This document shows, in pieces, positions 45,525 to 55,265 of a stretch of 64,000 nucleotides of DNA. The notes below the pieces were generated by a model, which searched no databases, was not told the DNA's origin, and saw only the letters and a program-made list of their open reading frames with translations. The position numbers were made by a program, and so were the translations under genes. How positions within the stretch are numbered: position 1 is the stretch's first letter; each line of letters starts with the position of its first letter. The DNA comes from Megasphaera paucivorans (lineage in GTDB: Bacteria > Bacillota > Negativicutes > Veillonellales > Megasphaeraceae): NCBI RefSeq assembly GCF_900103535.1, contig NZ_FNHQ01000005.1:1-64000 (forward strand), in the 5' to 3' direction.

Positions 45525-45560
45525 AAAAAGAGATATCTACCTGCGCAGATACCTCTTTTT
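45525..45560 (-). terminator. Terminator between the class III aminotransferase and the Fe-ADH genes
   Basis: A 14-bp stem with one wobble pair (45525-45538 with 45547-45560). The T run is within the stem, so efficiency is doubtful and some readthrough into the Fe-ADH gene is likely. Confidence 0.6.
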
Positions 45561-45600
45561 AGGATGCTTTGTGTATATTTCAAAAACTATCCGATTGCAC

Positions 45601-46929
45601 TTACAAGGCGATCATCGCATCGACTTCACATAATACGTCGTCCATGATCGCCATGGCTTCCCGCAGCTGTTCCTCTGTAATAATAAGCGGCGGTGCCACC
45701 ATAATAATATTTTCATGAGAATAAGTGAAAAAGCCTTTAGCAAGAAGTTTTTTAATGATGGCCGACATGACACCGTCAGGATCTTTTCCGTACGGCACCA
45801 ATGCTTCCTTAGTCGCTTTATCTTTGACCAGTTCGATCGCCGACCACAAGCCGATATACCGGACATCGCCGACACAGGCATGCTTTTCCTTCAATCCTTC
45901 TTCTATCTCTCCCAGCACGGCCCCGACTTCGTTTACGTGTTCCAGAATATGCGCCGTATCATAATAATTCAAGCAGGCAATACCCGCAGCACAAGCCAGC
46001 GGATGGCCGCTGTACGTCAAGCCGCAGGATAACACATGATCATCAAAGAAGGCCGCAATCTTCTTGGATACCGCTACGCCGCCCAATTGCACATAGCCGC
46101 AGGTAATACCCTTGGCAAAGGACACAATATCCGGCTTGACATCGAAATTTTCGAAGGCAAACATTTTACCCGTCCGGCACCAGCCGCCCATTACTTCATC
46201 ACAAATCATCATGATACCGTAATCATCACAAATCTTGCGTACGCCTGGCAGATACCCCTTCGGCGGGATAATGATGCCGTTAGAACCTGTTACCGTTTCC
46301 ATCACGATAGCCGCAATGCTGTCCGGTCCTTCATACTGTACCTGTTCCCGTAATTTAGTGATATAAAAGCGTGTTGCTTCTTCTTCACTGGCAAACGAAA
46401 CGGCTTCACGATACACATACGGATCAAAAAATTTCACAAATCCCGGAATGCCCGGTTCCAAGGCATACCGCCGCGGTTCACCCGTAATATTCCCGGCGCC
46501 GAAGGAGGACCCGTGATAACTGCGGTACCGGCTCATGATCTTATGCCGTCCCGTATACATTCTGGCAATTTTAATGGCGTTTTCGTTAGCATCGGCACCA
46601 CCGTTCGTAAAAAACACCTTTCCCATCGTATCCGGCATGCGGTCAATGACCATCTTAGCCAGCTTGGCTCTCGGTTCCAGCGCGAAAGCCGGTGATAAAA
46701 AGCAAAAGAGGTCGGCTTGTTTCTTAATGGCTTCTATAATATCCCGATTGCCATGTCCCACATTAGAGTTGACCAATTCTGACGACATATCCATGTATCG
46801 TTTGCCGTCACTATCCCACAAATAGATTCCTTCCGCCTTAGTAATAACCATGGGATGTAAAGAACCTTGCTTCGCCCACGAATGCAGATTATATTGCAAA
46901 TCCATTTCTTTGATTTCCTGTCCGGTCAT
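45601..46929 (-). CDS. Class III (omega) aminotransferase
   Basis: A 442-residue PLP enzyme of subgroup III, the family of beta-alanine:pyruvate and 4-aminobutyrate aminotransferases. Marks: SSELVNSNVGHGN, FFTNGGADANENAIK, RYRSYHGSSFGAGN, the ICDEVMGGWCRTG Asp and the PLP lysine in FAKGITCGY. The start at 46929 follows GGGGTGACGGGG; upstream in-frame codons reach back to 47088 without a ribosome site. Last gene of the nitrogen-compound operon after pucR; a substrate such as beta-alanine or another omega-amino acid would fit. Confidence 0.88.
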   Translation of the reverse strand: MTGQEIKEMDLQYNLHSWAKQGSLHPMVITKAEGIYLWDSDGKRYMDMSSELVNSNVGHGNRDIIEAIKKQADLFCFLSPAFALEPRAKLAKMVIDRMPDTMGKVFFTNGGADANENAIKIARMYTGRHKIMSRYRSYHGSSFGAGNITGEPRRYALEPGIPGFVKFFDPYVYREAVSFASEEEATRFYITKLREQVQYEGPDSIAAIVMETVTGSNGIIIPPKGYLPGVRKICDDYGIMMICDEVMGGWCRTGKMFAFENFDVKPDIVSFAKGITCGYVQLGGVAVSKKIAAFFDDHVLSCGLTYSGHPLACAAGIACLNYYDTAHILEHVNEVGAVLGEIEEGLKEKHACVGDVRYIGLWSAIELVKDKATKEALVPYGKDPDGVMSAIIKKLLAKGFFTYSHENIIMVAPPLIITEEQLREAMAIMDDVLCEVDAMIAL

Positions 46930-47108
46930 ATCCCCGTCACCCCTTAAATATAATGAAATACATAAAATAAAAAAACAACGGAACCATCTAGCACGACAGC
47001 ACCATTGCTTTTTTTCTGTATCTTCATTATAGCATTGTCCAGAGGCAATACAATTAGTCAATTCCTCGACTTTATTGTGCACGTGCACTATGCGGACATC
47101 ACCGGATT

Positions 47109-48245
47109 TTACTTTTGAAATTCAATATCTCGGATTTTAAATGCCATGAGAATCGCTAATTTGTTTTCCTCCACTGCAATATCCATTCCAATAATACTGC
47201 CGATCTTATTGAGTTTATACATGATGGTGTTCCGGTGTACATATTCATGTGCCGCCGTTTCTTTTACATTACAATCGTGCATCAAATAGTAATATAACGT
47301 ATCGGTTAAATTGGCATTGTGCATGGCATCGTGTGTCTCCAGCGCTCCCAATACTTCATTATAATAATCCTGCAGAAGGGCCGGGTTGTTCCCCTCGAGC
47401 AGGAGCTTGTAGATTCCCAGTTCTTCATAGAAAAAGATATGCTTTCCTTTTTTGCACGCCAGATGCACGATCGTATGTGCCTGCGCATAGCTGCAGGAAA
47501 GTTCCGTAATATGGGAAACCGCCGCGCCGATGCTGATGCAGACCTTTTTCACCCGGCTGGTCAGATAGGCATACAATTCCTCCGTAATCCGCCGTTCTGC
47601 TTCATAGGATGCCTCCGTCAATACGACGACCAGATCATCATGATAAGAAAACACGATAACATGATTATTCCACATTTTCAGCAGCGCCATAATGGCATCT
47701 TGATCATATTCCCGCGACTTTGACCAGATAATGGCTGCCCGAAATCGTCCCGCCGCGCTGAATCCTTGATTTTCCAAGGACAAGCAGATGGATTTTCCTT
47801 GTTCCGGCATGATCAGTATCTGCTGCAATAAGTTCAAAATACTCAGCCGCTGCTTTTCTTCGTTAATGATAAACCGGCATAAATACCGGGTAATATCAAC
47901 AAGGTGCACACTCCAGGGCAGTACGAATAAGGGAAACGCATGTTCATCACAATAGCGCACCGCCTCCTGCGGCACCTTTTTGATATACGGTCCTATATTG
48001 AAAACGACACCGGCTCCGCCATGCAGATGCAGCTGCCGGACAAAATCAACCAGCCAGGCTTCGCCCTTGTTCATAACCCCTGTCGTAAATACCAGTTCGC
48101 CGCCGTGAAGAAAAAAAGCCGAATCGGGACTTTCCAGCATGTGTATCCATTCGACAGGATGATCCACCCCGCTTTTGCCGCCTATGAGCTCCATGCGATA
48201 AAGATGCGAGCTCTTTTCATATAAATACTCAATGGAAACTCCCAT
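47109..48245 (-). CDS. PucR-family transcriptional regulator
   Basis: A 378-residue regulator: N-terminal PucR ligand domain (about 1-120; ESPDSAFFLHGGELVFTTG), a GGDEF-like middle (AERRITEELYAYLTSRVKKV), and a C-terminal PucR helix-turn-helix (TAAHEYVHRNTIMYKLNKIG). The family activates purine, allantoin and amino-acid catabolism. It lies between the binding-protein and aminotransferase genes, so it probably controls this same operon. Confidence 0.88.
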   Translation of the reverse strand: MGVSIEYLYEKSSHLYRMELIGGKSGVDHPVEWIHMLESPDSAFFLHGGELVFTTGVMNKGEAWLVDFVRQLHLHGGAGVVFNIGPYIKKVPQEAVRYCDEHAFPLFVLPWSVHLVDITRYLCRFIINEEKQRLSILNLLQQILIMPEQGKSICLSLENQGFSAAGRFRAAIIWSKSREYDQDAIMALLKMWNNHVIVFSYHDDLVVVLTEASYEAERRITEELYAYLTSRVKKVCISIGAAVSHITELSCSYAQAHTIVHLACKKGKHIFFYEELGIYKLLLEGNNPALLQDYYNEVLGALETHDAMHNANLTDTLYYYLMHDCNVKETAAHEYVHRNTIMYKLNKIGSIIGMDIAVEENKLAILMAFKIRDIEFQK

Positions 48246-48264
48246 AATTACCTCCTATATACGG

Positions 48265-48303
48265 AAAGAGCCCTCGATAACTACAAACGGCATCGAAGGC
48301 TCT
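48265..48303 (-). terminator. Weak terminator or processing hairpin after the binding-protein gene
   Basis: A 12-bp stem with one wobble pair (48267-48278 with 48292-48303) between the binding-protein gene and pucR. Only TTT follows on the minus strand, so it may partly reduce expression of pucR and the aminotransferase rather than stop it. Confidence 0.5.
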
Positions 48304-48318
48304 GGTTCCTGTCACTAT

Positions 48319-49503
48319 TTATTCTGCTACCGGTTTTACGAGTCCATCCGACTGATAGACAATATCAAACGCGAGATTGTCATTTACTTTGCCGATATAA
48401 CTGTTAAGCCAAGCATGATGATTGGTATCATCCATTTTTATCTTCCCTGCAGGCGTATCGATTTCCAGCCCTGCCGCTGCCTTGATGATATCAGCCGCAC
48501 TCTTGGAATCAGCCTTGGCGATCGCCGCCGCCAGCATATATACACCATGGTACGCCCCTTCAGCCTGATTGGTTACGGTCGTATCGGTGCCGAATTTTTC
48601 CTGATACTTCTTGATAAAATCTTTATTAGCCGGCGTATCGATCGTATTGAAATAATCAAAGGACGAATAGGTCCCGATAGCCGCTGCACCGATTCCCTTC
48701 AAGGTCGCTTCGCTGGTAGAAATGGAGCAGATAGGCACCTTTTTAGGATCCATGCCGTACTGGCTGTATTGCTTGTAGAACGGAACTGCCGCATTGCCGG
48801 CTACCACCGAGAAGACAACATCCGGTTTTGCTTCCTTGATCTTGTTGATCATCGAAGAAAAGTCCGTCTGCGTCGTCGGTACATATTCTTCTCCTACAAC
48901 AACACCGCCGTTATCTTGGACGAGCTTCTTGGCAATGGCGATGCTCTTCTTGGGAAATTCATAATCCGTACCCGCAAAGAATACCCGTTTCCCGAGATTC
49001 TTCATCATCCAAGGTACAAAGGCATCGATCTGCTGACTCGGCACGCTGTTGGTATACAGCACATTAGGCGACGGCTTTTCCCCTTCATAATACGTATTGT
49101 ACACCAGCAGCGAGTCATTCTGTTCCACTGTCGGAATAACCGCCAGCCGCGTCGCCGACGAATTGGTCCCGACGATCGCACAAACTCCGTCTTTCAGGAT
49201 GAGCTCCTGGGCCTTCTGTGCCGCCATCGTCGGATCCGAACCGTAATCCATGTAGATCGCATCTATCTTTTTGCCGTTTATGCCGCCTTTTGCGTTAATT
49301 TCGTCGATCGCCATTTTGGCAGCATTCTGCATCGGTGTTTCATTAATGGAAAAGGCCCCCGTCGTTGAGTACAGCACCCCGATTTTCACACTGTCACCCA
49401 ATCCCTTTTCCGCGGTTTTCGTCTCTCCGCCGCAGCCGCTAAGCGCCGCACAGCATACCATTGCCGACACTCCCAATACCAATAGTTTTTTTAACTTTTT
49501 CAT
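48319..49503 (-). CDS. ABC transporter substrate-binding lipoprotein, UrtA/amide-binding type
   Basis: A 394-residue lipoprotein: signal peptide with lipobox ALSGC (Cys about 24), then a type I periplasmic-binding domain. GVLYSTTGAFSINETPMQ, AAQKAQELI, GTDYEFPKKS and the C-terminal NHHAWLNSYIGKV resemble UrtA (urea) and AmiC (short amides) more than amino-acid LivK. It is separated from its permease and ATPase genes by two hydrolase genes, which suggests it captures the compound those enzymes cleave. Outer leaflet of the inner membrane. Confidence 0.88.
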   Translation of the reverse strand: MKKLKKLLVLGVSAMVCCAALSGCGGETKTAEKGLGDSVKIGVLYSTTGAFSINETPMQNAAKMAIDEINAKGGINGKKIDAIYMDYGSDPTMAAQKAQELILKDGVCAIVGTNSSATRLAVIPTVEQNDSLLVYNTYYEGEKPSPNVLYTNSVPSQQIDAFVPWMMKNLGKRVFFAGTDYEFPKKSIAIAKKLVQDNGGVVVGEEYVPTTQTDFSSMINKIKEAKPDVVFSVVAGNAAVPFYKQYSQYGMDPKKVPICSISTSEATLKGIGAAAIGTYSSFDYFNTIDTPANKDFIKKYQEKFGTDTTVTNQAEGAYHGVYMLAAAIAKADSKSAADIIKAAAGLEIDTPAGKIKMDDTNHHAWLNSYIGKVNDNLAFDIVYQSDGLVKPVAE

Positions 49504-49558
49504 GTACTGTTCCCCCTATATATATAATTCCTATCTATCGTCAATCGGATACCCGATG

Positions 49559-50437
49559 TTATTTTCCAGTCAGTTCTGTATACATAGCAGCATAACAAGC
49601 CGGCCGGAAATCTGCTTCCTTTCGTCCCTCCTTCGGTACATACAAACTCCGTGATGCCAATGTCAAATCGATAACGGCGCTGTACATTTCTGATTCCGGA
49701 GCCGCCGGATCATCAAACGTCCGTCCGGCATAATAATGAACCTCGCCATACGTCCGTGACGGCCCCATGATACTGCTGCCGCCCAGAAAATCAGTAACCA
49801 GATCCACTCCGCCTAAATTGGCCGTAGCAATATATATATCTTCGCGCAATACAGACGCCTCCAGCGTAGTTCTGGCACGATTCGGATTACGCGATTTGGC
49901 AAAAGCCGTCGCATTGATATACAAGCGGCACCCCTTCGCCGCATAATATCGTATTAACTCCGGAAAACTGTACGCGTCATAGCAAATACTGCACCCAATA
50001 GGTCCCCAAGGCGTAGGCAGCAGCAGCGGTGTATCTCCATGTGCCGCCCAATTGGGTTCCTGCAGGGGCAGATGCATTTTTTTATACGAAACGATTGTCC
50101 CCTCCGGCGAACAAGCCGCCAGAGAATTATACACCCGGCCCTCATACATCTCGGGCATGCCGAACAAAACATAGATACCATGAGCTTTCGCCGCCTGTGC
50201 CACCGCCTCCGATGCCGGACCAGGAATCGTCTCGGCCAGCCGTGTCTGCATTTTCAAAGCGGCCGGTACCTGTCCTTCATCGTCATACCCGGTCAAGCTC
50301 ATTTCAGAAAACACGATCAAATCGCTTCCCTGTCGTGCCGCATGCTCTATATATCCCAGCATGCGCTGCAGATTTTCTTCTTTCTTTCCCCATTGTGCCT
50401 GAAACGTCACAACGGATATGCCTATAATATCTAACAT
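49559..50437 (-). CDS. Carbon-nitrogen hydrolase, nitrilase superfamily
   Basis: A 292-residue amidase with the Glu-Lys-Cys triad in view: Glu in VFSEMSLTGYD, Lys in YKKMHLP, Cys in IGCSICYDAYSFPEL. Candidates are N-carbamoyl-amino-acid amidohydrolase, beta-ureidopropionase or a simple amidase. It lies between the M20 hydrolase and the binding protein in the ABC operon, 17 bases after the former. Confidence 0.9.
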   Translation of the reverse strand: MLDIIGISVVTFQAQWGKKEENLQRMLGYIEHAARQGSDLIVFSEMSLTGYDDEGQVPAALKMQTRLAETIPGPASEAVAQAAKAHGIYVLFGMPEMYEGRVYNSLAACSPEGTIVSYKKMHLPLQEPNWAAHGDTPLLLPTPWGPIGCSICYDAYSFPELIRYYAAKGCRLYINATAFAKSRNPNRARTTLEASVLREDIYIATANLGGVDLVTDFLGGSSIMGPSRTYGEVHYYAGRTFDDPAAPESEMYSAVIDLTLASRSLYVPKEGRKEADFRPACYAAMYTELTGK

Positions 50438-50454
50438 GAGTATCGTTCCTTTCC

Positions 50455-51684
50455 CTATATGTTTACGACGGTATCAGCCAGCCGCAAAAAAGCACGGATC
50501 GCCTGTTTTAAAACAGGCAGCGGTGTATCTTCTTCCTTGCAGTGGGACAAGCCGTTATGGGACATGGCAAACATCATAACAGAGGGTACGACCTTGGAAA
50601 TTTCGACTGCATCGTGAAGAGGTCCGGAATACATCGTCGCAGCCTCGCCCGTTTCAGCTTCTACAGCCTGTTGACACAATGCCGTTAAGGACGCATCAAA
50701 TACTGTCGGCGGCGTATACCATATTTCTTCAAAGGAAACAGTGACGCCATTGTCTGCAGCTGCTTGTTCAGCTGCCTGTTTCGCTTCTGCCACCATGATA
50801 TCCAAGGTCGCACCCTCAATGGAACGCTGATCCAAAGAAATAATGCAGCGTCCCGGAAAAATAGTAACCACATCCGGTTCTACCGCCACCTTGCCGACGG
50901 TGCAGTACCCTTCGTGCCGTATTCCTATCTCGCGGAAGGCCAGCGATGCTTGAGCGGCCGCCAAAAACGCATCGTGCCGCATAGCAATCGGGGAACCGGA
51001 ATGGGACTGTTGTCCGGTAAAGGTAAGGTACTGGCGGTAACACCCTGTCACCCCGTATACACAGGCCACAGACTTATGCGCCTGTTCCAGCACCGGTGCC
51101 TGTTCAATATGCAGTTCCAGATACGCCGCAATCGGCTTTTCCAAAAATTCCGCCCTTGCCTTGCTGAAATCTTCTGCCTGCAGTCCGTAACGCTGCAAGG
51201 CTTCCTGGAATCGTACTCCCTCATTATCCGTAAGATTCTTTGCCTTTTCGGCAGTAAACATGCCGCTGATCGCTGCCGATCCCATGCAGCTTTGACTGAA
51301 CCGGGCACCTTCTTCATCTGCCCAGCAGACGATATAGATCGTCTTTTTAGGTTTTACCCCATGTATTCCATACCGCTTGCCGATCCCCATACCGGCAACA
51401 ACGCCCAGCGCACCATCCAGCCAGCCGCCGTCAGGAACACTATCCAGATGGCTGCCGATGATGACCGCCTCCTCCGTCTCTCCGGCAAACTTCGCCCACA
51501 CATTATGCGCCGAATCCACGGTAACGGTTGCTCCTTCGGCTGTCATTTTTTCCTTGAACCATGTTTCCGCAGTATCCCACACCGGCGTCCAAGCTACACG
51601 CTGTGCGCCTTTTTCATCAGACGTCAGGGCTGCCAGTTCCTGCAGGTCGGCAATAACGCCTGCCGCCGTATATTCTATATCCAT
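50455..51684 (-). CDS. Zn-dependent M20-family amidohydrolase (hydantoinase/carbamoylase type)
   Basis: A 409-residue enzyme of the allantoate amidohydrolase/N-carbamoyl-L-amino-acid hydrolase/beta-ureidopropionase group. Metal ligands: GSHLDSVPDGGWLDG, DEEGARF and ELHIEQAPVLE, with SHNGLSHCKEED at the end supplying the last histidine. It cleaves carbamoyl or ureido groups and releases ammonia and CO2 with many substrates. Position next to a nitrilase-type enzyme and urea-type transporter supports ureide use. Confidence 0.9.
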   Translation of the reverse strand: MDIEYTAAGVIADLQELAALTSDEKGAQRVAWTPVWDTAETWFKEKMTAEGATVTVDSAHNVWAKFAGETEEAVIIGSHLDSVPDGGWLDGALGVVAGMGIGKRYGIHGVKPKKTIYIVCWADEEGARFSQSCMGSAAISGMFTAEKAKNLTDNEGVRFQEALQRYGLQAEDFSKARAEFLEKPIAAYLELHIEQAPVLEQAHKSVACVYGVTGCYRQYLTFTGQQSHSGSPIAMRHDAFLAAAQASLAFREIGIRHEGYCTVGKVAVEPDVVTIFPGRCIISLDQRSIEGATLDIMVAEAKQAAEQAAADNGVTVSFEEIWYTPPTVFDASLTALCQQAVEAETGEAATMYSGPLHDAVEISKVVPSVMMFAMSHNGLSHCKEEDTPLPVLKQAIRAFLRLADTVVNI

Positions 51685-51702
51685 GCTATATTCCCCTCAC
51701 TC

Positions 51703-52395
51703 TTACACACTTAAATACGCAATGCTGACTTCATCTGTCAATTTTTCTATCGGACCGGATTCGACAATAGTCCCTTTTTGAATAATCAGGAATTTGTTTC
51801 CCAGTTTTCGTGCAAACTTTAAATTCTGTTCGACCACGATGAGCGGAATATGCTTTTCCTCGTGATACCGCGTCAAAATATGAGAAATATGAGACACGAT
51901 ATTCGGCTGGATGCCTTCTGTCGGTTCGTCCAGCATCAATACGGCCGGTTCACTGATAAACGCTCTGGCAATCGCCAGCTGCTGCTGCTGTCCGCCGGAC
52001 AGGACCCCGCCCTTGCGCTTCATGTGCTCTGTCAAAATGGGAAAATACTCGAGTACCTCCGCCAATTTATTTTTAAAATCGACCGGGTGCGACATGGCCC
52101 CGATCTGAAGATTTTCTTCTACTGTCAAATCGGGAAATATTTCCCGTCCCTGCGGCACATACGCTATGCCGCTGCGGGAGCGCTTCGATGCGGAATAGGT
52201 TGTAATATCCGTATCCTTGAATGTCAGCGTTCCTTTGATCGGCAAAATCCCCATAATGCCCTTGAGCAAGGTCGTTTTGCCTACGCCGTTGCGGCCCAAA
52301 ATGATCAATTTATCGTCTGCGTTCACAGTGAAGGAAACATGCGATACGATAGGTCCCGCTCCATAACTGACAGATACATCTGCTGCCTGCATCAT
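51703..52395 (-). CDS. ABC transporter ATP-binding protein, UrtE/LivF-like
   Basis: A 230-residue ATPase: Walker A GRNGVGKTT, signature LSGGQQQQLAIARA, Walker B VLMLDEPTEGIQPN. Family-specific VPQGREIFPDLTVEENL separates it from LivG. Its start overlaps the end of the UrtD-like gene by 4 bases. Confidence 0.92.
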   Translation of the reverse strand: MMQAADVSVSYGAGPIVSHVSFTVNADDKLIILGRNGVGKTTLLKGIMGILPIKGTLTFKDTDITTYSASKRSRSGIAYVPQGREIFPDLTVEENLQIGAMSHPVDFKNKLAEVLEYFPILTEHMKRKGGVLSGGQQQQLAIARAFISEPAVLMLDEPTEGIQPNIVSHISHILTRYHEEKHIPLIVVEQNLKFARKLGNKFLIIQKGTIVESGPIEKLTDEVSIAYLSV

Positions 52396-53156
52396 ACGCT
52401 TTCTGCCTCCTCTTCCTCCGTATCATCCGTTTTTAAATATACGCGGATGACCTCTGCATTATGCGAAACTTCTTCATACGTGCCTTCCGCCAGTATTTCT
52501 CCCTGGTTCAGCACCGTTACGGTCTTGGCGATCTGCTTGATAAAATCCATATCATGCTCCACGACGATGACCGTCTTATCCTTCATGACCGACTTGATCA
52601 TTTCCCCTGTTTTAAAGGTCTCATCATCCGTCATGCCCGCCGCCGGTTCGTCGAGCGTGATAATCGCCGGATTCTGTGCCAGAATCATGCCCATCTCCAG
52701 CCACTGCCGCTGTCCGTGAGATAAGAAACGCGGCAGCATATCCCGCTGTTCCGTCAAATTGATCTGGCTCAGTATTTCCTCCAGCCGGACATCTACTGCC
52801 CGCGTCCGGCGGTACGTAAACGCCTGCCATAAACTCGTATGTCCGGAAAGGGCTACCTCCAGATTTTCATACACGCTCATTTCATCAAACACATTCGGTC
52901 CCTGAAATTTACGTCCGATCCCATAGGTATTGGAAATATCATAGGACTCCTTGCCGGCGATATTGACACCGTTCAGCAGTATCTCTCCCTGCGTCGGCTT
53001 TGTCTTTCCCGTGATCATATCGATAATAGTCGTTTTACCGGCCCCGTTCGGCCCGATAATGACTCGTGTTTCCCCTTTTTCGATTCCCAAACTTACATCA
53101 TGCACGGCCAAAAAGCCATTAAAATCAACGGTCAAATGCTTTAATTCCAAATACAT
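52392..53156 (-). CDS. ABC transporter ATP-binding protein, UrtD/LivG-like
   Basis: A 254-residue ATPase: Walker A GPNGAGKTT, a diverged signature LSHGQRQWLEMGMIL as in UrtD, and Walker B IITLDEPAAGMTDDE. The LSHGQ form with QWLE is typical for urea-type systems. C-terminal Glu-rich tail. It starts 3 bases before the permease stop region, one tight operon. Confidence 0.92.
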   Translation of the reverse strand: MYLELKHLTVDFNGFLAVHDVSLGIEKGETRVIIGPNGAGKTTIIDMITGKTKPTQGEILLNGVNIAGKESYDISNTYGIGRKFQGPNVFDEMSVYENLEVALSGHTSLWQAFTYRRTRAVDVRLEEILSQINLTEQRDMLPRFLSHGQRQWLEMGMILAQNPAIITLDEPAAGMTDDETFKTGEMIKSVMKDKTVIVVEHDMDFIKQIAKTVTVLNQGEILAEGTYEEVSHNAEVIRVYLKTDDTEEEEAESV

Positions 53157-53159
53157 CGC

Positions 53160-54266
53160 CTACACCTCTACTTTCCGCGCAGGAGGAACCGGATCTGACC
53201 CGGGATTTGCATGCTGCCTGCCGTGAATGCGCCGCATATACTGCCAATCGATCAAACTGCCTATCAGGCCTTTGGGCAGAACCATAACGATAAGGATCAA
53301 GCCGACACCCAGAACGACCTGCCACATGCCGCCGAAATATCCGGATAAAATGTTTTGCAGAAAACTGACCAATAAGGCTCCGGCCATCGCTCCCGTCAGG
53401 TTTCCCCTGCCGCCTACGGCCAGCCAGATGATGATCATCGTAGAAAAGGCGACTCCTGAATTTTCGATCGACACAAAGGAGGACATCGGTACGTACAAAA
53501 GTCCTGCAAAGCCTGCAATGGCCGCTGAAATAGTGAAGATAGCGATCTTAAAAACCGCCGGATTATACCCTAAAAACTGTACCCGCATTTCATTATCGCG
53601 GATAGAATGGATGATTTTGCCAAACCGGCTGTGATTGAGCCATACGCAGAACATATAAATAATCACCAGAGAGGCGAACGCAATATAATACCAATCAAAA
53701 ATCGAAATTTTGCTGCCGAACAGCCGCAGCGTCATAAGGCCTGTCGGGATGCCGTTGACACCGCTGGCTCCGCCCGTATAAATCTGCTGATCTGTAATAA
53801 ACAGTTCAAAAAGTGCTACAAAAGCCAAGGTAATAATACTGTAAAAAACGCCTTTTATTTTGCTCGTAAATACAAAATACCCGAGGATCAGCGCGACCAG
53901 TCCGGGAATCACGATGCAAAGGAGCGCGGCGACGGCCGGACTTTGAAGCGGTACATATAACCAAGGCAGTTCCGTAAGTCCGCCGAAGGACATAAACGCC
54001 GGCAACCCTTTTTGTATCGCCATGGAAATCCCGAAAATGTAACTGCCTAAACCGAAGAAAATGGCAAAGCCCAGATTCATAAGTCCCGTACTGCCCCAGA
54101 GAATATCCAGCCCCAGAGCCAGTATAGTATAGGTAATGTACTTACCGAATATCTGCACGCTGTACCGCGAGGAAAGCAGCGGCAATATCAACAGTCCGAT
54201 AAAAATAAACAACGCGATATATTTATCAATCGTCATATTTTCCAATATCGATTTTATGTTTTTCAT
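53160..54266 (-). CDS. ABC transporter permease, UrtC/LivM-like
   Basis: A 368-residue permease with about ten membrane helices. LGLDILWGSTGLMNLGFAIFFGLGSY and the conserved LNHSRFGKIIHSIRDNEMRVQFLGYN coupling loop (about 205-230) mark the LivM/UrtC group. 15 bases after the UrtB-like gene. Confidence 0.9.
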   Translation of the reverse strand: MKNIKSILENMTIDKYIALFIFIGLLILPLLSSRYSVQIFGKYITYTILALGLDILWGSTGLMNLGFAIFFGLGSYIFGISMAIQKGLPAFMSFGGLTELPWLYVPLQSPAVAALLCIVIPGLVALILGYFVFTSKIKGVFYSIITLAFVALFELFITDQQIYTGGASGVNGIPTGLMTLRLFGSKISIFDWYYIAFASLVIIYMFCVWLNHSRFGKIIHSIRDNEMRVQFLGYNPAVFKIAIFTISAAIAGFAGLLYVPMSSFVSIENSGVAFSTMIIIWLAVGGRGNLTGAMAGALLVSFLQNILSGYFGGMWQVVLGVGLILIVMVLPKGLIGSLIDWQYMRRIHGRQHANPGSDPVPPARKVEV

Positions 54267-54281
54267 GTCGTCCTCTCCCTC

Positions 54282-55145
54282 CTAGCGCTTATCCTTGTTG
54301 AAGAACAAGCCCTGCGGCCTGAACCGGATAACTCCGATGATTACGATAAAAATCAAAAGCTTCGCCGTGATTTCACTCATGTATCCGGCCATGACCGTAG
54401 ACGATTCACTGACTACAAAGGAGCCCATAAAACTGCCGAAAATAGAATTCAGGCCGCCCAGTACGACTACCATGAAGCTATCGACGACATAGGTAACTCC
54501 CATATCCGGCGTAACGCTCTTGACCGGTGCGATCAGCGCTCCGGCCAGACCCGCCAGTGCACAGCCGTAGCTGAAGGTCAGATTATCAATGCGGGCAGAA
54601 TTAACACCCAGGCATTGCACCATCGTACGATTCTGGACATTGGCCCGGAGCTGCATCCCGAATTTTGTTTTGATCAACAGCAGCAGCGTTCCGGCCAAAA
54701 CGATGACAGAAACAACGAGCAGCACCACATTATAAACCGGCACGACAATAGATCCGAAATGCAAGGTCGTATCAATGGGAAGCGCCATCAGCTGATCCTC
54801 CGGCCCGAAAATAGTGCGGACAAGCTGCTGGAAAATATAACTTAAGGCAAACGTCCCCAGCAGTGTTTCCGCCACCTTGCCGTACAGCCGCTGAATGATA
54901 AATCGTTCTACGACCGATCCGATAAGAGCCGTAAACAACGCCGCGATCAATACTGCCACGACAAACGGCAGATGCAGCGTATTGACACATACCACGGCAC
55001 TATAGGCACCAAACATGATAAATTCCCCATGGGCCATATTGACGACATCCAGCAATCCAAAAATAACGACCAATCCGACGGCCACCAAAAACAGAATAGA
55101 TGTATTGGTTAACCCGTTAATAACTTGCGATGCAAGCAATCCCAT
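54282..55145 (-). CDS. ABC transporter permease, UrtB/LivH-like
   Basis: A 287-residue permease with about eight helices and the family motif GLLDVVNMAHGEFIMFGAY; the coupling loop is MQLRANVQNRTMVQCLGVN. The VNMAHGEF form favours UrtB-like systems. First gene of the operon; AAGGAGG precedes the ATG. Its leader carries two terminator-like hairpins. Confidence 0.9.
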   Translation of the reverse strand: MGLLASQVINGLTNTSILFLVAVGLVVIFGLLDVVNMAHGEFIMFGAYSAVVCVNTLHLPFVVAVLIAALFTALIGSVVERFIIQRLYGKVAETLLGTFALSYIFQQLVRTIFGPEDQLMALPIDTTLHFGSIVVPVYNVVLLVVSVIVLAGTLLLLIKTKFGMQLRANVQNRTMVQCLGVNSARIDNLTFSYGCALAGLAGALIAPVKSVTPDMGVTYVVDSFMVVVLGGLNSIFGSFMGSFVVSESSTVMAGYMSEITAKLLIFIVIIGVIRFRPQGLFFNKDKR

Positions 55146-55194
55146 CTTGACTCCTCCTTATATACATGAATTCCTCCAGGACCTCCTGCCATGC

Positions 55195-55240
55195 AAAAAA
55201 AAGTGTTCATTCCACCCCTTGCAAAGAGGCAGAAGAACAC
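55195..55240 (-). terminator. Leader terminator 2 of the ABC operon (attenuator)
   Basis: A long stem (55203-55220 with 55224-55240, a bulge and wobble pairs) followed on the minus strand by eight T at 55202-55195, about 50 bases before the first start codon. It lies inside the leader, so it is an attenuator or it would block the operon. Confidence 0.75.
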
Positions 55241-55265
55241 CATTGTCCTGTACAGATTAAAGTAA

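Noticed and set aside
48232-49368. A 378-codon open frame on the plus strand
   Set aside because: Antisense to the substrate-binding lipoprotein gene, which has a signal peptide and clear family motifs.
50764-51714. A 316-codon open frame on the plus strand
   Set aside because: Antisense to the M20 amidohydrolase gene; composition of a shadow frame.
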